NCBI RefSeq assembly: GCF_001038425.2 | Contig: NZ_LDPV02000009.1 | Coordinates: forward strand, 124,001-188,000 | DNA: 64,000 nucleotides | From: Ornithinibacillus contaminans | GTDB taxonomy: Bacteria > Bacillota > Bacilli > Bacillales > Amphibacillaceae | Direction of reading: 5' to 3' | In this document: piece after piece, positions 47,376-54,527 of the stretch | How positions within the stretch are numbered: the first letter of the stretch is position 1 | How the letters are laid out: every line of letters begins with the position of its first letter | Made by a program: the position numbers and the translations under genes | Notes under the pieces: generated by a model | Databases searched by the model: none | Seen by the model: the letters and a program-made list of their open reading frames with translations, nothing else | What the model was told of the DNA's origin: nothing

Positions 47376-47419
47376 AGCTTCCCACACGAGTGAAAATTCA
47401 CACGAGTGGGAAGCTTTTT
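47376..47419. terminator. Bidirectional terminator between ytsP and dgcP
   Basis: Outer arms AGCTTCCCAC/GTGGGAAGCT with an inner GTG/CAC pair; A and T runs flank it on both sides, between convergent genes. Confidence 0.85.
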
Positions 47420-47422
47420 AAG

Positions 47423-49342
47423 TTATAGCAACCTCGTTTCGTCTGCTTCTTCCACTTTTTGTTCTTTTCTACCGTATTTCACAACACAATTTTTCCCAAA
47501 GCTCTTTGCTTCGTATAATGCTTTATCTGCTCGAACAAAGAAATCTTTTGCAGAATCTGCTTCTTCCATAGACCAGGAAGATACACCAGCTGATAAGGTA
47601 ACCCGTGGCTCGGTAAAATTTTCTACTTGATTATTTATATTCCTTGCTACATGTACCCCCTCATTCAAATCGGTACTTGGTAAATAAATAGCCAGTTCTT
47701 CACCACCCCACCTAGCTGGAACATCCTGTTCCCCAATGCTAGACATAATGATATCTGCTACCTGCTTGATGACCCCATCCCCGATATAATGACCATATGT
47801 ATCATTAACTTTTTTGAAATCATCAATGTCAAAAAGTATTAACGTCCCCATCTCACCAGTCCCCATATGCTGCATGATTTTCTCATCTAAATAACTTCTT
47901 GAAAACAACTGCGTCAAATAGTCTGTTGCTGCTGCTTTTTGGAGCTGCTCTTTCAATATCGTATTAACAAATGCTAATGTCGAGTGACGAATTATGGACT
48001 GTAACAATTTAAATGTATCAAACGTAAAGGAATAAGGATTCTGACCAAGTACAATTACCAGACCATTAACCAATCCAGAATTTTCCATTGGAATCACCAT
48101 AACGGAGCGAAACGGAAGGGAAATATGACTATTATTATAGTCGCCTGAGAAAATCGACTCTTTCTTTGCTAATGCTTCTTCTACCAATAAGCGGACAAAT
48201 CCTCTTCCTTCAACAGATTGAAAGAAAGCTGTACTGCCTTCTAATACTTCAAATTGATTGGTTATTTCCTGCATCCGATAAACAAATCCAATTTCACTTG
48301 CATTACACATCTGGATAATTTGATGTTTTACTAAATTCGTAATCCCTGTCAATTCAAGATTAGAGTTTAATTGATGCGTTATATCATTTAATAATTTTAG
48401 ATCGGATACTAAATGGGTAGAATTTTGATATAATGTTGTATTCTCAATTGCTTTCCCAGCAGCATTAGCAAATTTCGAAATAAAGTCGATTTCTTTCGAA
48501 GGAAATTCAACAAATGTTTGGGATACAATTTGTATAACACCATACACGCCTTGTAGCCCCTTTAATGGTGCATAGACACACGTACTTTGGTCATGAAGGC
48601 GATCTTCTATTTGTACTGTCCCATTAATGAACGCTTGCGAACTGACTAACTTTGTTGACTCATCACCATACTTTAACGATTTAATCGGTAGTCCGGGTAC
48701 CTCATCATGGTCCTGTGATAATAATAAATAAAACCGAAAGCTTGGATAAATGTCACGCAATGACGCAATAATTTTCATTAATATATCTGTTTTATTATTT
48801 AGCATAAAGAATGTGGACGTAATTTCAAATAAATATTGATTCTTTTCCAAATGCCAATTGCTTTCATCCAATAGAAATACATATGACAATACTTTTTCTG
48901 TCTCCTGTTTAATGAACACACAATTTTCCCAAGTCACATCCGCAGCTTCATACCCCAAAACAAGCAATCCAGCTGGTCCTTCGGCAGGTTTTAGTGTAAT
49001 AACCTTGTAGTTTATATCCGGGGAAATAACAATGAATAACTTATCTGCAGGTAATGTTAATGTCATTGTTCCATCCATAATTGCCGTTCTATATGTATCT
49101 ACCTGATCCTCTACTATATTATTTAGAAGCACTTTCCTTTGATTCCGCGCGCTTTGTGATACAAGCGAAAACCGCTTCGTCCAACTATCGAATAAGTATA
49201 TTCCAATAAAGTCTGTATCTAATTGTTCATTCATACCGCAAGTAAGTCTCTCGTAAATATCTTCCGTTTGTTGTGGAGATAGACATGTTAGTAATTCATA
49301 GTAAAATAGTTGCAGTTTTTCTATATTCATTTGTTTTATCAT
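47423..49342 (-). CDS. dgcP: GAF-GGDEF diguanylate cyclase (DgcP/YtrP type)
   Basis: A 639-aa soluble protein with at least two GAF-like sensory regions (about 30-320 and 335-470) and a C-terminal GGDEF domain (about 475-630). The cyclase motif reads GGEEL at 546-550, with DIDDFKKVNDTYGH upstream, so it should be active; no RxxD inhibitory site is seen five residues before it. It is the same gene position as B. subtilis DgcP. It is the only c-di-GMP-forming enzyme in the window and could supply the ligand for the pilA riboswitch and PilB. Confidence 0.93.
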   Translation of the reverse strand: MIKQMNIEKLQLFYYELLTCLSPQQTEDIYERLTCGMNEQLDTDFIGIYLFDSWTKRFSLVSQSARNQRKVLLNNIVEDQVDTYRTAIMDGTMTLTLPADKLFIVISPDINYKVITLKPAEGPAGLLVLGYEAADVTWENCVFIKQETEKVLSYVFLLDESNWHLEKNQYLFEITSTFFMLNNKTDILMKIIASLRDIYPSFRFYLLLSQDHDEVPGLPIKSLKYGDESTKLVSSQAFINGTVQIEDRLHDQSTCVYAPLKGLQGVYGVIQIVSQTFVEFPSKEIDFISKFANAAGKAIENTTLYQNSTHLVSDLKLLNDITHQLNSNLELTGITNLVKHQIIQMCNASEIGFVYRMQEITNQFEVLEGSTAFFQSVEGRGFVRLLVEEALAKKESIFSGDYNNSHISLPFRSVMVIPMENSGLVNGLVIVLGQNPYSFTFDTFKLLQSIIRHSTLAFVNTILKEQLQKAAATDYLTQLFSRSYLDEKIMQHMGTGEMGTLILFDIDDFKKVNDTYGHYIGDGVIKQVADIIMSSIGEQDVPARWGGEELAIYLPSTDLNEGVHVARNINNQVENFTEPRVTLSAGVSSWSMEEADSAKDFFVRADKALYEAKSFGKNCVVKYGRKEQKVEEADETRLL

Positions 49343-49474
49343 CGTTACTCACCTGGGTTTCCTATGTACCTTGAATTTATTCCATTCTCAATTATATAAT
49401 AACTCTGACTTTTTTCCTATATAACTTTAAAAAAATTAATGAACAATGACCTAGTATTCTTTTCATAAGAATAG

Positions 49475-49503
49475 TTGACTTAGTAAAGAAAAAATTATAT
49501 ACT
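49475..49503 (+). promoter_or_regulatory. rpsD promoter
   Basis: TTGACT (49475-49480) and TATACT (49498-49503) with a 17-nt spacer. Transcription would start near 49510, leaving a leader of about 185 nt. Confidence 0.75.
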
Positions 49504-49509
49504 ATTCTT

Positions 49510-49690
49510 TGTGTAAAATAACAAGGCAGCCTATAGTGAATCACCACTTTGCCCATTTTGTTCCTCAAATTCTCGAGGTGTATCGTGTAACTCTCTGCTG
49601 CTGGAGCGATGGTACATGAAAACATAATGGCTCGTGCGCATGATCACGGTTGGATTTTATTTTATGCAAATAAAATAAGAGGAGGAAATG
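49510..49690 (+). promoter_or_regulatory. rpsD leader, possible S4 autoregulatory RNA
   Basis: A long untranslated leader before rpsD. In B. subtilis S4 binds its own leader to repress translation. This one contains several inverted pairs and, just before the ribosome site, a hairpin ATTTTATTT/AAATAAAAT. I cannot fold it to confirm the S4 motif, so the call is mainly by position and length. Confidence 0.5.
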
Positions 49691-49694
49691 TCCC

Positions 49695-50297
49695 ATGGCA
49701 CGTTATACAGGATCTGTATGGAAAAAATCACGTCGACTTGGCATTTCATTAACTGGCACTGGTAAAGAGCTAGACAAACGCCCTTATGCTCCAGGGCAAC
49801 ACGGAGCAAACCAACGCAGAAAGCTTTCTGAATATGGTCTTCAATTACAAGAGAAGCAAAAACTACGCTTCATGTACGGATTGAACGAACGTCAATTCCG
49901 TAACCTATTTGACAAAGCAGGAAAAATGAAAGGTGTTCATGGTGAAAACTTCATGGTTCTTCTTGAATCTCGCCTTGACAACCTAGTATATCGTTTAGGC
50001 CTTGCACGTACACGCAGACAAGCTCGTCAGCTTGTAAACCATGGTCACGTAACGGTAAATGGTTCACGCGTTGATATTCCATCATTCTTAGTAAAACCTG
50101 GTCAAACAATTGGTCTTCGCGAAAAATCAAGAAACCTTGATATCGTGAAAGAAGCAATTGAAGTGAACAACTTCGTACCAGAATACGTAACATTTGATGC
50201 TGATAAATTAGAAGGAACTTTCAATCGTTTACCAGAACGCTCTGAACTTCCATCTGAAATCACAGAACAATTAATTGTAGAATTCTATTCTCGTTAA
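49695..50297 (+). CDS. rpsD: 30S ribosomal protein S4
   Basis: A 200-aa primary 16S rRNA-binding protein. The N-terminal part begins [16 protein letters not shown], and the S4 RNA-binding domain is [19 protein letters not shown] with [17 protein letters not shown]. In bacilli it is transcribed alone, as here. AGAGGAGG precedes the ATG. The usual zinc-binding cysteines of some S4 versions are absent. Confidence 0.98.
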   Translation: MARYTGSVWKKSRRLGISLTGTGKELDKRPYAPGQHGANQRRKLSEYGLQLQEKQKLRFMYGLNERQFRNLFDKAGKMKGVHGENFMVLLESRLDNLVYRLGLARTRRQARQLVNHGHVTVNGSRVDIPSFLVKPGQTIGLREKSRNLDIVKEAIEVNNFVPEYVTFDADKLEGTFNRLPERSELPSEITEQLIVEFYSR

Positions 50298-50324
50298 TAG
50301 TTGCGCTGTGTAAACAGCACTTTC

Positions 50325-50371
50325 AAAAAAGCCCAATTCCTTTAAGATAAGTAAAGGTTTGGGTTTTTTTA
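50325..50371. terminator. Bidirectional terminator between rpsD and small membrane genes
   Basis: GCCCAATTCCTTTA pairs with TAAAGGTTTGGGT; A-run on one side and T-run on the other. The end of the opposing small gene lies inside the T-run. Confidence 0.85.
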
Positions 50372-50521
50372 TTTTCTAGCTTTGTAAAGTTTCGTATTTC
50401 CAACTTTATAGTTACCCAGAATGTTTTGCTTTACTTCTTCTATTTGTTGCCTCCCTTGAGTGACCAAGTAATTTAATCCAAAGGCAACAAATAGAAAGAA
50501 TAAACCCTTCTTATTCTCCAT
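50369..50521 (-). CDS. Tiny membrane protein, unrecognised
   Basis: A 50-aa gene on the minus strand: MENKKGLFFLFVAFGLNYL, then a charged helix ending NTKLYKARK. One membrane helix at about 6-19. A GGAAACTAAA ribosome site precedes the ATG. It begins 20 nt after the next small gene, so the two form an operon. No family recognised; the reading frame is short, so confidence is moderate. Confidence 0.5.
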   Translation of the reverse strand: MENKKGLFFLFVAFGLNYLVTQGRQQIEEVKQNILGNYKVGNTKLYKARK

Positions 50522-50541
50522 TTTAGTTTCCTTTCGTTTAA

Positions 50542-50733
50542 TTACTTTTTTTCATTCCTCTTTACTAACCACAATGCAATCCTAACAAAAACTACAACAA
50601 ATATTGCATGTAGAGTATTCTCCACGATATCAATCGTATCATTTCTGAAATATGCAAAAGCACTATAAGAAGTCATTAAAAAGAGAGCTCCCCCAAGAAA
50701 AATAGATACTTCTCGTACAATTTTACGAATCAT
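50542..50733 (-). CDS. Small two-helix membrane protein, unrecognised
   Basis: A 63-aa protein with two hydrophobic segments (about 10-28 and 40-56) and a basic C-terminus (WLVKRNEKK). GGGAGAGG lies just before the ATG at 50733; a GTG 6 nt earlier is less likely. It is upstream of and co-directional with the 50-aa membrane gene. I do not recognise a family. Confidence 0.65.
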   Translation of the reverse strand: MIRKIVREVSIFLGGALFLMTSYSAFAYFRNDTIDIVENTLHAIFVVVFVRIALWLVKRNEKK

Positions 50734-50813
50734 TAACACCTCTCCCGAACCTTTTATCCTAAAATTATATAGGAAAATATCTAAAATTTGAATTATCTTG
50801 TTAGCGGTTATGT

Positions 50814-50853
50814 AAAAACCATCTTGAAAGTTGACAAGTAACTTTCAAGATGG
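50814..50853 (-). terminator. Terminator after pflA
   Basis: Perfect 14-bp stem CCATCTTGAAAGTT/AACTTTCAAGATGG with a 7-nt loop, then a T-run on the minus strand. Confidence 0.93.
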
Positions 50854-50900
50854 CTTATCCCATTTCTTAAAACTAATTATAATTTTTTCATTACTCTATT

Positions 50901-51638
50901 TCATGTTGCCATTAAAATCTGTTCAGCATTTTTAACGCTATCTGCTCGTGGTGGCTCTACACCTTTTAGCGGATACTCTAGTCCAAGCGCTTCCCATTTG
51001 TATACACCTAATTTATGATACGGGAGCACTTCCACTTTTTCTACATTGTTTAAAGTTTGAATAAACTCTGCTAGGTTAACTAAGTCTTCATCAACGTCCG
51101 ATTTTCCCGGGACAAGTACATGCCTAATCCAAACAGGAACATTTCTCTTCATTAAATACCGAGCAAAATCTAAGATACGGTCATTTGCTATTCCTGTTAG
51201 TTCTTTATGTTTTTCCGAATTAATTTGCTTAATATCTAATAAAACAAGGTCAGTTAACGATAAAAGTTCATCCAACGAAGCTAAGAACGTTGGTGACGTA
51301 GAGAAGCATCCACCAGATGTATCAAGTGTCGTATGGATACCCTGTTTCTTTAATTCTCTAAACAGCTTGACTAAAAACGTTGACTGAAGGAGTGGCTCTC
51401 CACCACTTACCGTCACGCCACCGCCAGTGGTCTTAAAGAATGGCACGTAAGAATCAATGTCATGTAGTAGTTCCTCTACCGAAACCTCCTTGCCTTCCCC
51501 CATTTTCCACGTATCAGGATTGTGACAATATTGACACCGCAAAAGACACCCTTGCATAAATATTATATACCGTATCCCTGGTTCATCTACAGTACCGCAC
51601 GTTTCAATAGAATGAATCCTACCTTTACCTTTCATCAT
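50901..51638 (-). CDS. pflA: Pyruvate formate-lyase activating enzyme
   Basis: A radical SAM enzyme (245 aa from the ATG at 51638, AGGGG 5 nt upstream) that generates the glycyl radical on PflB. The iron-sulfur cysteines are in the CxxxCxxC motif [22 protein letters not shown] binds SAM. Intact and of normal length. It lies about 22 nt after pflB on the same strand, so it is probably co-transcribed with a substrate gene that is itself truncated. Confidence 0.95.
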   Translation of the reverse strand: MMKGKGRIHSIETCGTVDEPGIRYIIFMQGCLLRCQYCHNPDTWKMGEGKEVSVEELLHDIDSYVPFFKTTGGGVTVSGGEPLLQSTFLVKLFRELKKQGIHTTLDTSGGCFSTSPTFLASLDELLSLTDLVLLDIKQINSEKHKELTGIANDRILDFARYLMKRNVPVWIRHVLVPGKSDVDEDLVNLAEFIQTLNNVEKVEVLPYHKLGVYKWEALGLEYPLKGVEPPRADSVKNAEQILMAT

Positions 51639-51660
51639 AACGTCCCCTCTCTTATCTTTC

Positions 51661-52557
51661 TTAACGATTTTCATGAAATGTACGGTTAACCACGTCAATT
51701 TGTTGTTCTCTTGTTAATTTTATAAAGTTAACCGCATAACCTGAGACGCGAATCGTAAGCTGCGGGTATTTCTCTGGGTGATCCATAGCATCTAGTAATG
51801 TTTCTCTATCAAATACATTAATATTTAAGTGATGCCCCCCTTTTACGGTATAGCCATCCAATAAGCCTACTAAGTTTCTTTTTCTTGTTTCCTCTTCTTT
51901 CCCTAATGCTTTGGGTACGATGGAGAACGTATTACTAATGCCGTCAAGTGAATAATCATACGGTAATTTCGCAACAGATGAAAGGGAAGCAAGTGCGCCT
52001 TTCGTATCGCGACCGTGCATTGGATTTGCTCCTGGTGCAAATGGTTCACCAGCTTTTCTCCCATCTGGAGTTGTACCAGTCTTTTTACCGTACACAACAT
52101 TTGATGTAATCGTTAAGACGGATTGCGTTGGTACAGAATGACGATATGTTTGGTGCTTTTTGATTTTGTCCATGAATTTTTTAACAAGCTCTACCGTAAT
52201 ACTATCAACACGGTCATCATTATTACCGTATTTCGGAAAATCGCCTTCAATTTTAAAATCAACAGCTACACCATTTCCATTACGAATCGGTTTTACTTTA
52301 GCGTATTTAATTGCACTTAATGAATCAGCTACAACGGATAATCCCGCAACACCACATGCCATCGTACGTAATACGTCTCTATCATGTAAGGCCATTTCAA
52401 TCCGCTCGTAGCTGTACTTATCATGCATAAAGTGAATTATATTTAATGTGTTCACGTATAATCCCGCTAACCAATCTAATACTTGATCATATTTGGCAAT
52501 TACTTCCTCAGTTTGCCATTTTCCTATTGTAAAACCTTCCCAAGCGGTCGTGCTCAT
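51661..52557 (-). pseudogene. pflB: pflB with large internal in-frame deletion
   Basis: Only 298 codons where PflB normally has about 750. Residues 1-19 ([19 protein letters not shown]) match the extreme N-terminus; residue 20 or so onward jumps to the C-terminal third ([21 protein letters not shown] onward), through the intact glycyl-radical loop RVSGYAVNF with Gly273. About 450 residues are missing, including the active-site Cys-Cys pair. The deletion kept the reading frame, the ribosome site and the ATG, so a short protein could still be made, but it cannot carry out pyruvate cleavage. An assembly fault cannot be excluded. Confidence 0.85.
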
Positions 52558-52656
52558 TATCATTACCTCCCGTAATTTTAATTTGTGAAATATTGAGCAA
52601 ATAACACTGTAATATTCACTCTCAAATTAATAATACCACCATATATAAATAAAAGT

Positions 52657-52676
52657 ATGTGAAAAATGTAACAAAT
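52657..52676. promoter_or_regulatory. Weak Rex-like site upstream of pflB
   Basis: ATGTGAAAAATGTAACAAAT resembles the Rex pattern TTGTGAAATWATTCACAA imperfectly; a second half-match (TTGTGAAATATTGAGCAA) lies about 70 nt nearer the gene. Anaerobic pfl genes are commonly Rex-controlled. The match is weak. A TGGTATTAT extended -10 lies between. The rest of the 290-nt tyrS-pflB gap shows only the tyrS terminator. Confidence 0.3.
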
Positions 52677-52778
52677 TTGTGTCTATTCCACTTTTAGAAA
52701 GCTCGTTTTATTTCTCTTGTTAACGATTGCTGTGTTTTTTCTTAATAATGGCGAGGAAGATTGGTACTGTTAGTCTCG

Positions 52779-52827
52779 AAAAAACACAAGAGCTACAATT
52801 CCTGGTAACCCAAGAACTTGTAGCTCC
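52779..52827 (-). terminator. Terminator after tyrS
   Basis: GAGCTACAA/TTGTAGCTC outer stem with an inner TTCTTGG/CCAGGAA stem, followed by a T-run on the minus strand. Confidence 0.85.
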
Positions 52828-52851
52828 TATGAAATAAATTCTCATTGGTAT

Positions 52852-54123
52852 TTAAGCATAGCGAATCAAGAAATATTTCTTTTTCCCTCTACGGATAATG
52901 GTAAACTTGCCTTCGATACGATCTTCCTCTGACAATATATAGTCAAGTTCCTGCTGTCTTTCTCCATTAATATAAATAGCACCATTGGTAACATCTTCTC
53001 TAGCCTGGCGTTTGGATGAGGAAATATTAGCATTGACTAGTAAATCGACTAATCCAACATCCTCTTGGTCCATTTGGAAAGAAGGCACATCTTTAAATCC
53101 TTGATCAATCTCATCTGCTGATAATGATTTTAAATCACCACTAAACAATGATTCTGTAATCTTTTGTGCCTGTTCTACTGCCGCTTGACTATGAACAGCT
53201 CTAGTCATTTCCTCCGCAAGTCGTTTTTGGGCAACACGTTTTTCAGGATGGTTTTGCACCTCAGCTTCAAGCGCTGCTAACTCTTCATCTGATAAAAATG
53301 TAAAGTAGTTTAAGAACTTCATCACATCACGGTCATCTGTGTTAATCCAAAACTGATAAAACTCATACGGACTCGTTTTGGCAGCATCTAACCAGATTGC
53401 CCCTCCGGCAGATTTACCAAATTTCGTTCCATCTGCTTTAGTAATTAATGGAACTGTTAAGCCGAATACTTTAATCTCTTCTTCCTCATTTTCTCTACCA
53501 CGACGTATTAGCTCCATACCCGCCGTAATATTCCCCCACTGGTCACTTCCACCAATTTGCAATGTACAATTCTCTAATTCAAATAGCTTTTGGAAATCTA
53601 GTGATTGTAAAATCATATAACTAAATTCAGTGAAGGAAATCCCCTGTTCAATACGAGCAGAAACGGATTCCTTTGCAAGCATATAATTTATGCTAAAATG
53701 TTTCCCCGCATCACGCAAGAAATCAATAACGGTCATACTTCCTAGCCATTCATAATTGCTTCGAACGACAACTGGATTTTCATCTTTATCGACCTCTAAA
53801 ATTCTAGAGATCTGTTCTTTTAGTTTTTCGCTATATTCTTTTACTACATCCTCTGTATTTAACGAACGCTCTGTAGAACGGCCACTCGGATCACCAATCA
53901 TACCTGTTCCACCGCCGACTAAAGCGATTGGCTTGTGACCTGCTTTTTGGAATCGTTTCAGCATTGTAAGTGGAACTAAGTGACCAATATGCAGACTATC
54001 TGCCGTTGGATCAAAACCACAATATAAGGTTACTTCCTTTTCCGCTAAATGCTTCGCTAATCCTTCATAATCTGTAACTTGACTTACTAATCCTCTTTTT
54101 TCCAAATCCTGCAAAATCTCCAT
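52852..54123 (-). CDS. tyrS: Tyrosyl-tRNA synthetase
   Basis: A 423-aa class I synthetase charging tRNA-Tyr. The HIGH motif is DSLHIGHLVPL, the KMSKS equivalent is KFGKS (DGTKFGKSAGG), and the C-terminal S4 RNA-binding domain is at about 350-420. It has a T-box leader and its own terminator, so it is controlled by uncharged tRNA-Tyr. Confidence 0.98.
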   Translation of the reverse strand: MEILQDLEKRGLVSQVTDYEGLAKHLAEKEVTLYCGFDPTADSLHIGHLVPLTMLKRFQKAGHKPIALVGGGTGMIGDPSGRSTERSLNTEDVVKEYSEKLKEQISRILEVDKDENPVVVRSNYEWLGSMTVIDFLRDAGKHFSINYMLAKESVSARIEQGISFTEFSYMILQSLDFQKLFELENCTLQIGGSDQWGNITAGMELIRRGRENEEEEIKVFGLTVPLITKADGTKFGKSAGGAIWLDAAKTSPYEFYQFWINTDDRDVMKFLNYFTFLSDEELAALEAEVQNHPEKRVAQKRLAEEMTRAVHSQAAVEQAQKITESLFSGDLKSLSADEIDQGFKDVPSFQMDQEDVGLVDLLVNANISSSKRQAREDVTNGAIYINGERQQELDYILSEEDRIEGKFTIIRRGKKKYFLIRYA

Positions 54124-54159
54124 TCAACTCACACTCCACTAAAAATTTCTAATAAAAAT

Positions 54160-54400
54160 AAAAAAACTCCTTCCCTATAATATATAAGGGACGAGTTTAA
54201 CACGCGGTACCACCCTTGTTGCAAATTAATGCCACTTTGGGTTTGTTAACGATGACATCACCGTCTTAAGTTAACCAATTCATTAACAAAAGATAGCTCC
54301 AGAATTGTAATTCACTTGCAAATGTTTACTGGTTTCCACCAACCACCAGTTCTCTAGGAAAGGGATTTGCTCGCTACTAGTTCGTTCACAGCTTTTATCA
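54160..54400 (-). promoter_or_regulatory. T-box riboswitch of tyrS
   Basis: The minus-strand leader contains the T-box core GGGTGGTACCGCG (54203-54217), followed by a terminator hairpin (AACTCGTCCCT/AGGGAAGGAGTT, then seven Ts). A TAC specifier codon (Tyr) lies at 54307-54309 in a GAATTACAATTCTGG context expected of stem I. Uncharged tRNA-Tyr should favour the antiterminator and allow tyrS expression. The remaining gap towards 54527 holds the divergent PBP promoter. Confidence 0.95.
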
Positions 54401-54490
54401 TATAAGATATTCTTATCTATTCTTACCATATAATGAGAGAAAATGCAATGGATTTTTGAAAATTTCAGGTACCCTCCTATACGTTGTCTA

Positions 54491-54499
54491 TGCTATAAT
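54491..54499 (+). promoter_or_regulatory. PBP promoter (extended -10)
   Basis: TGCTATAAT (TGn plus TATAAT) about 30 nt before the GTG start; the -35 region is poor, as is usual for extended -10 promoters. Confidence 0.55.
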
Positions 54500-54527
54500 T
54501 AGGCTTGGAATAATAGGAGGTTTTATC

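Noticed and set aside
49392-49625. 77-codon frame opposite the rpsD leader
   Set aside because: No ribosome site, no conserved features, antisense to a structured leader and its promoter.
51661-52557. Short pfl gene as a distinct small glycyl-radical protein family
   Set aside because: Not fully excluded, but the join of the PflB N-terminus to its C-terminal third, next to a normal pflA, is best explained by deletion; kept as a finding instead.
54456-54527. Upstream extension of the PBP
   Set aside because: It covers the promoter and has no ribosome site; the GTG at 54528 has GGAGG at good spacing.
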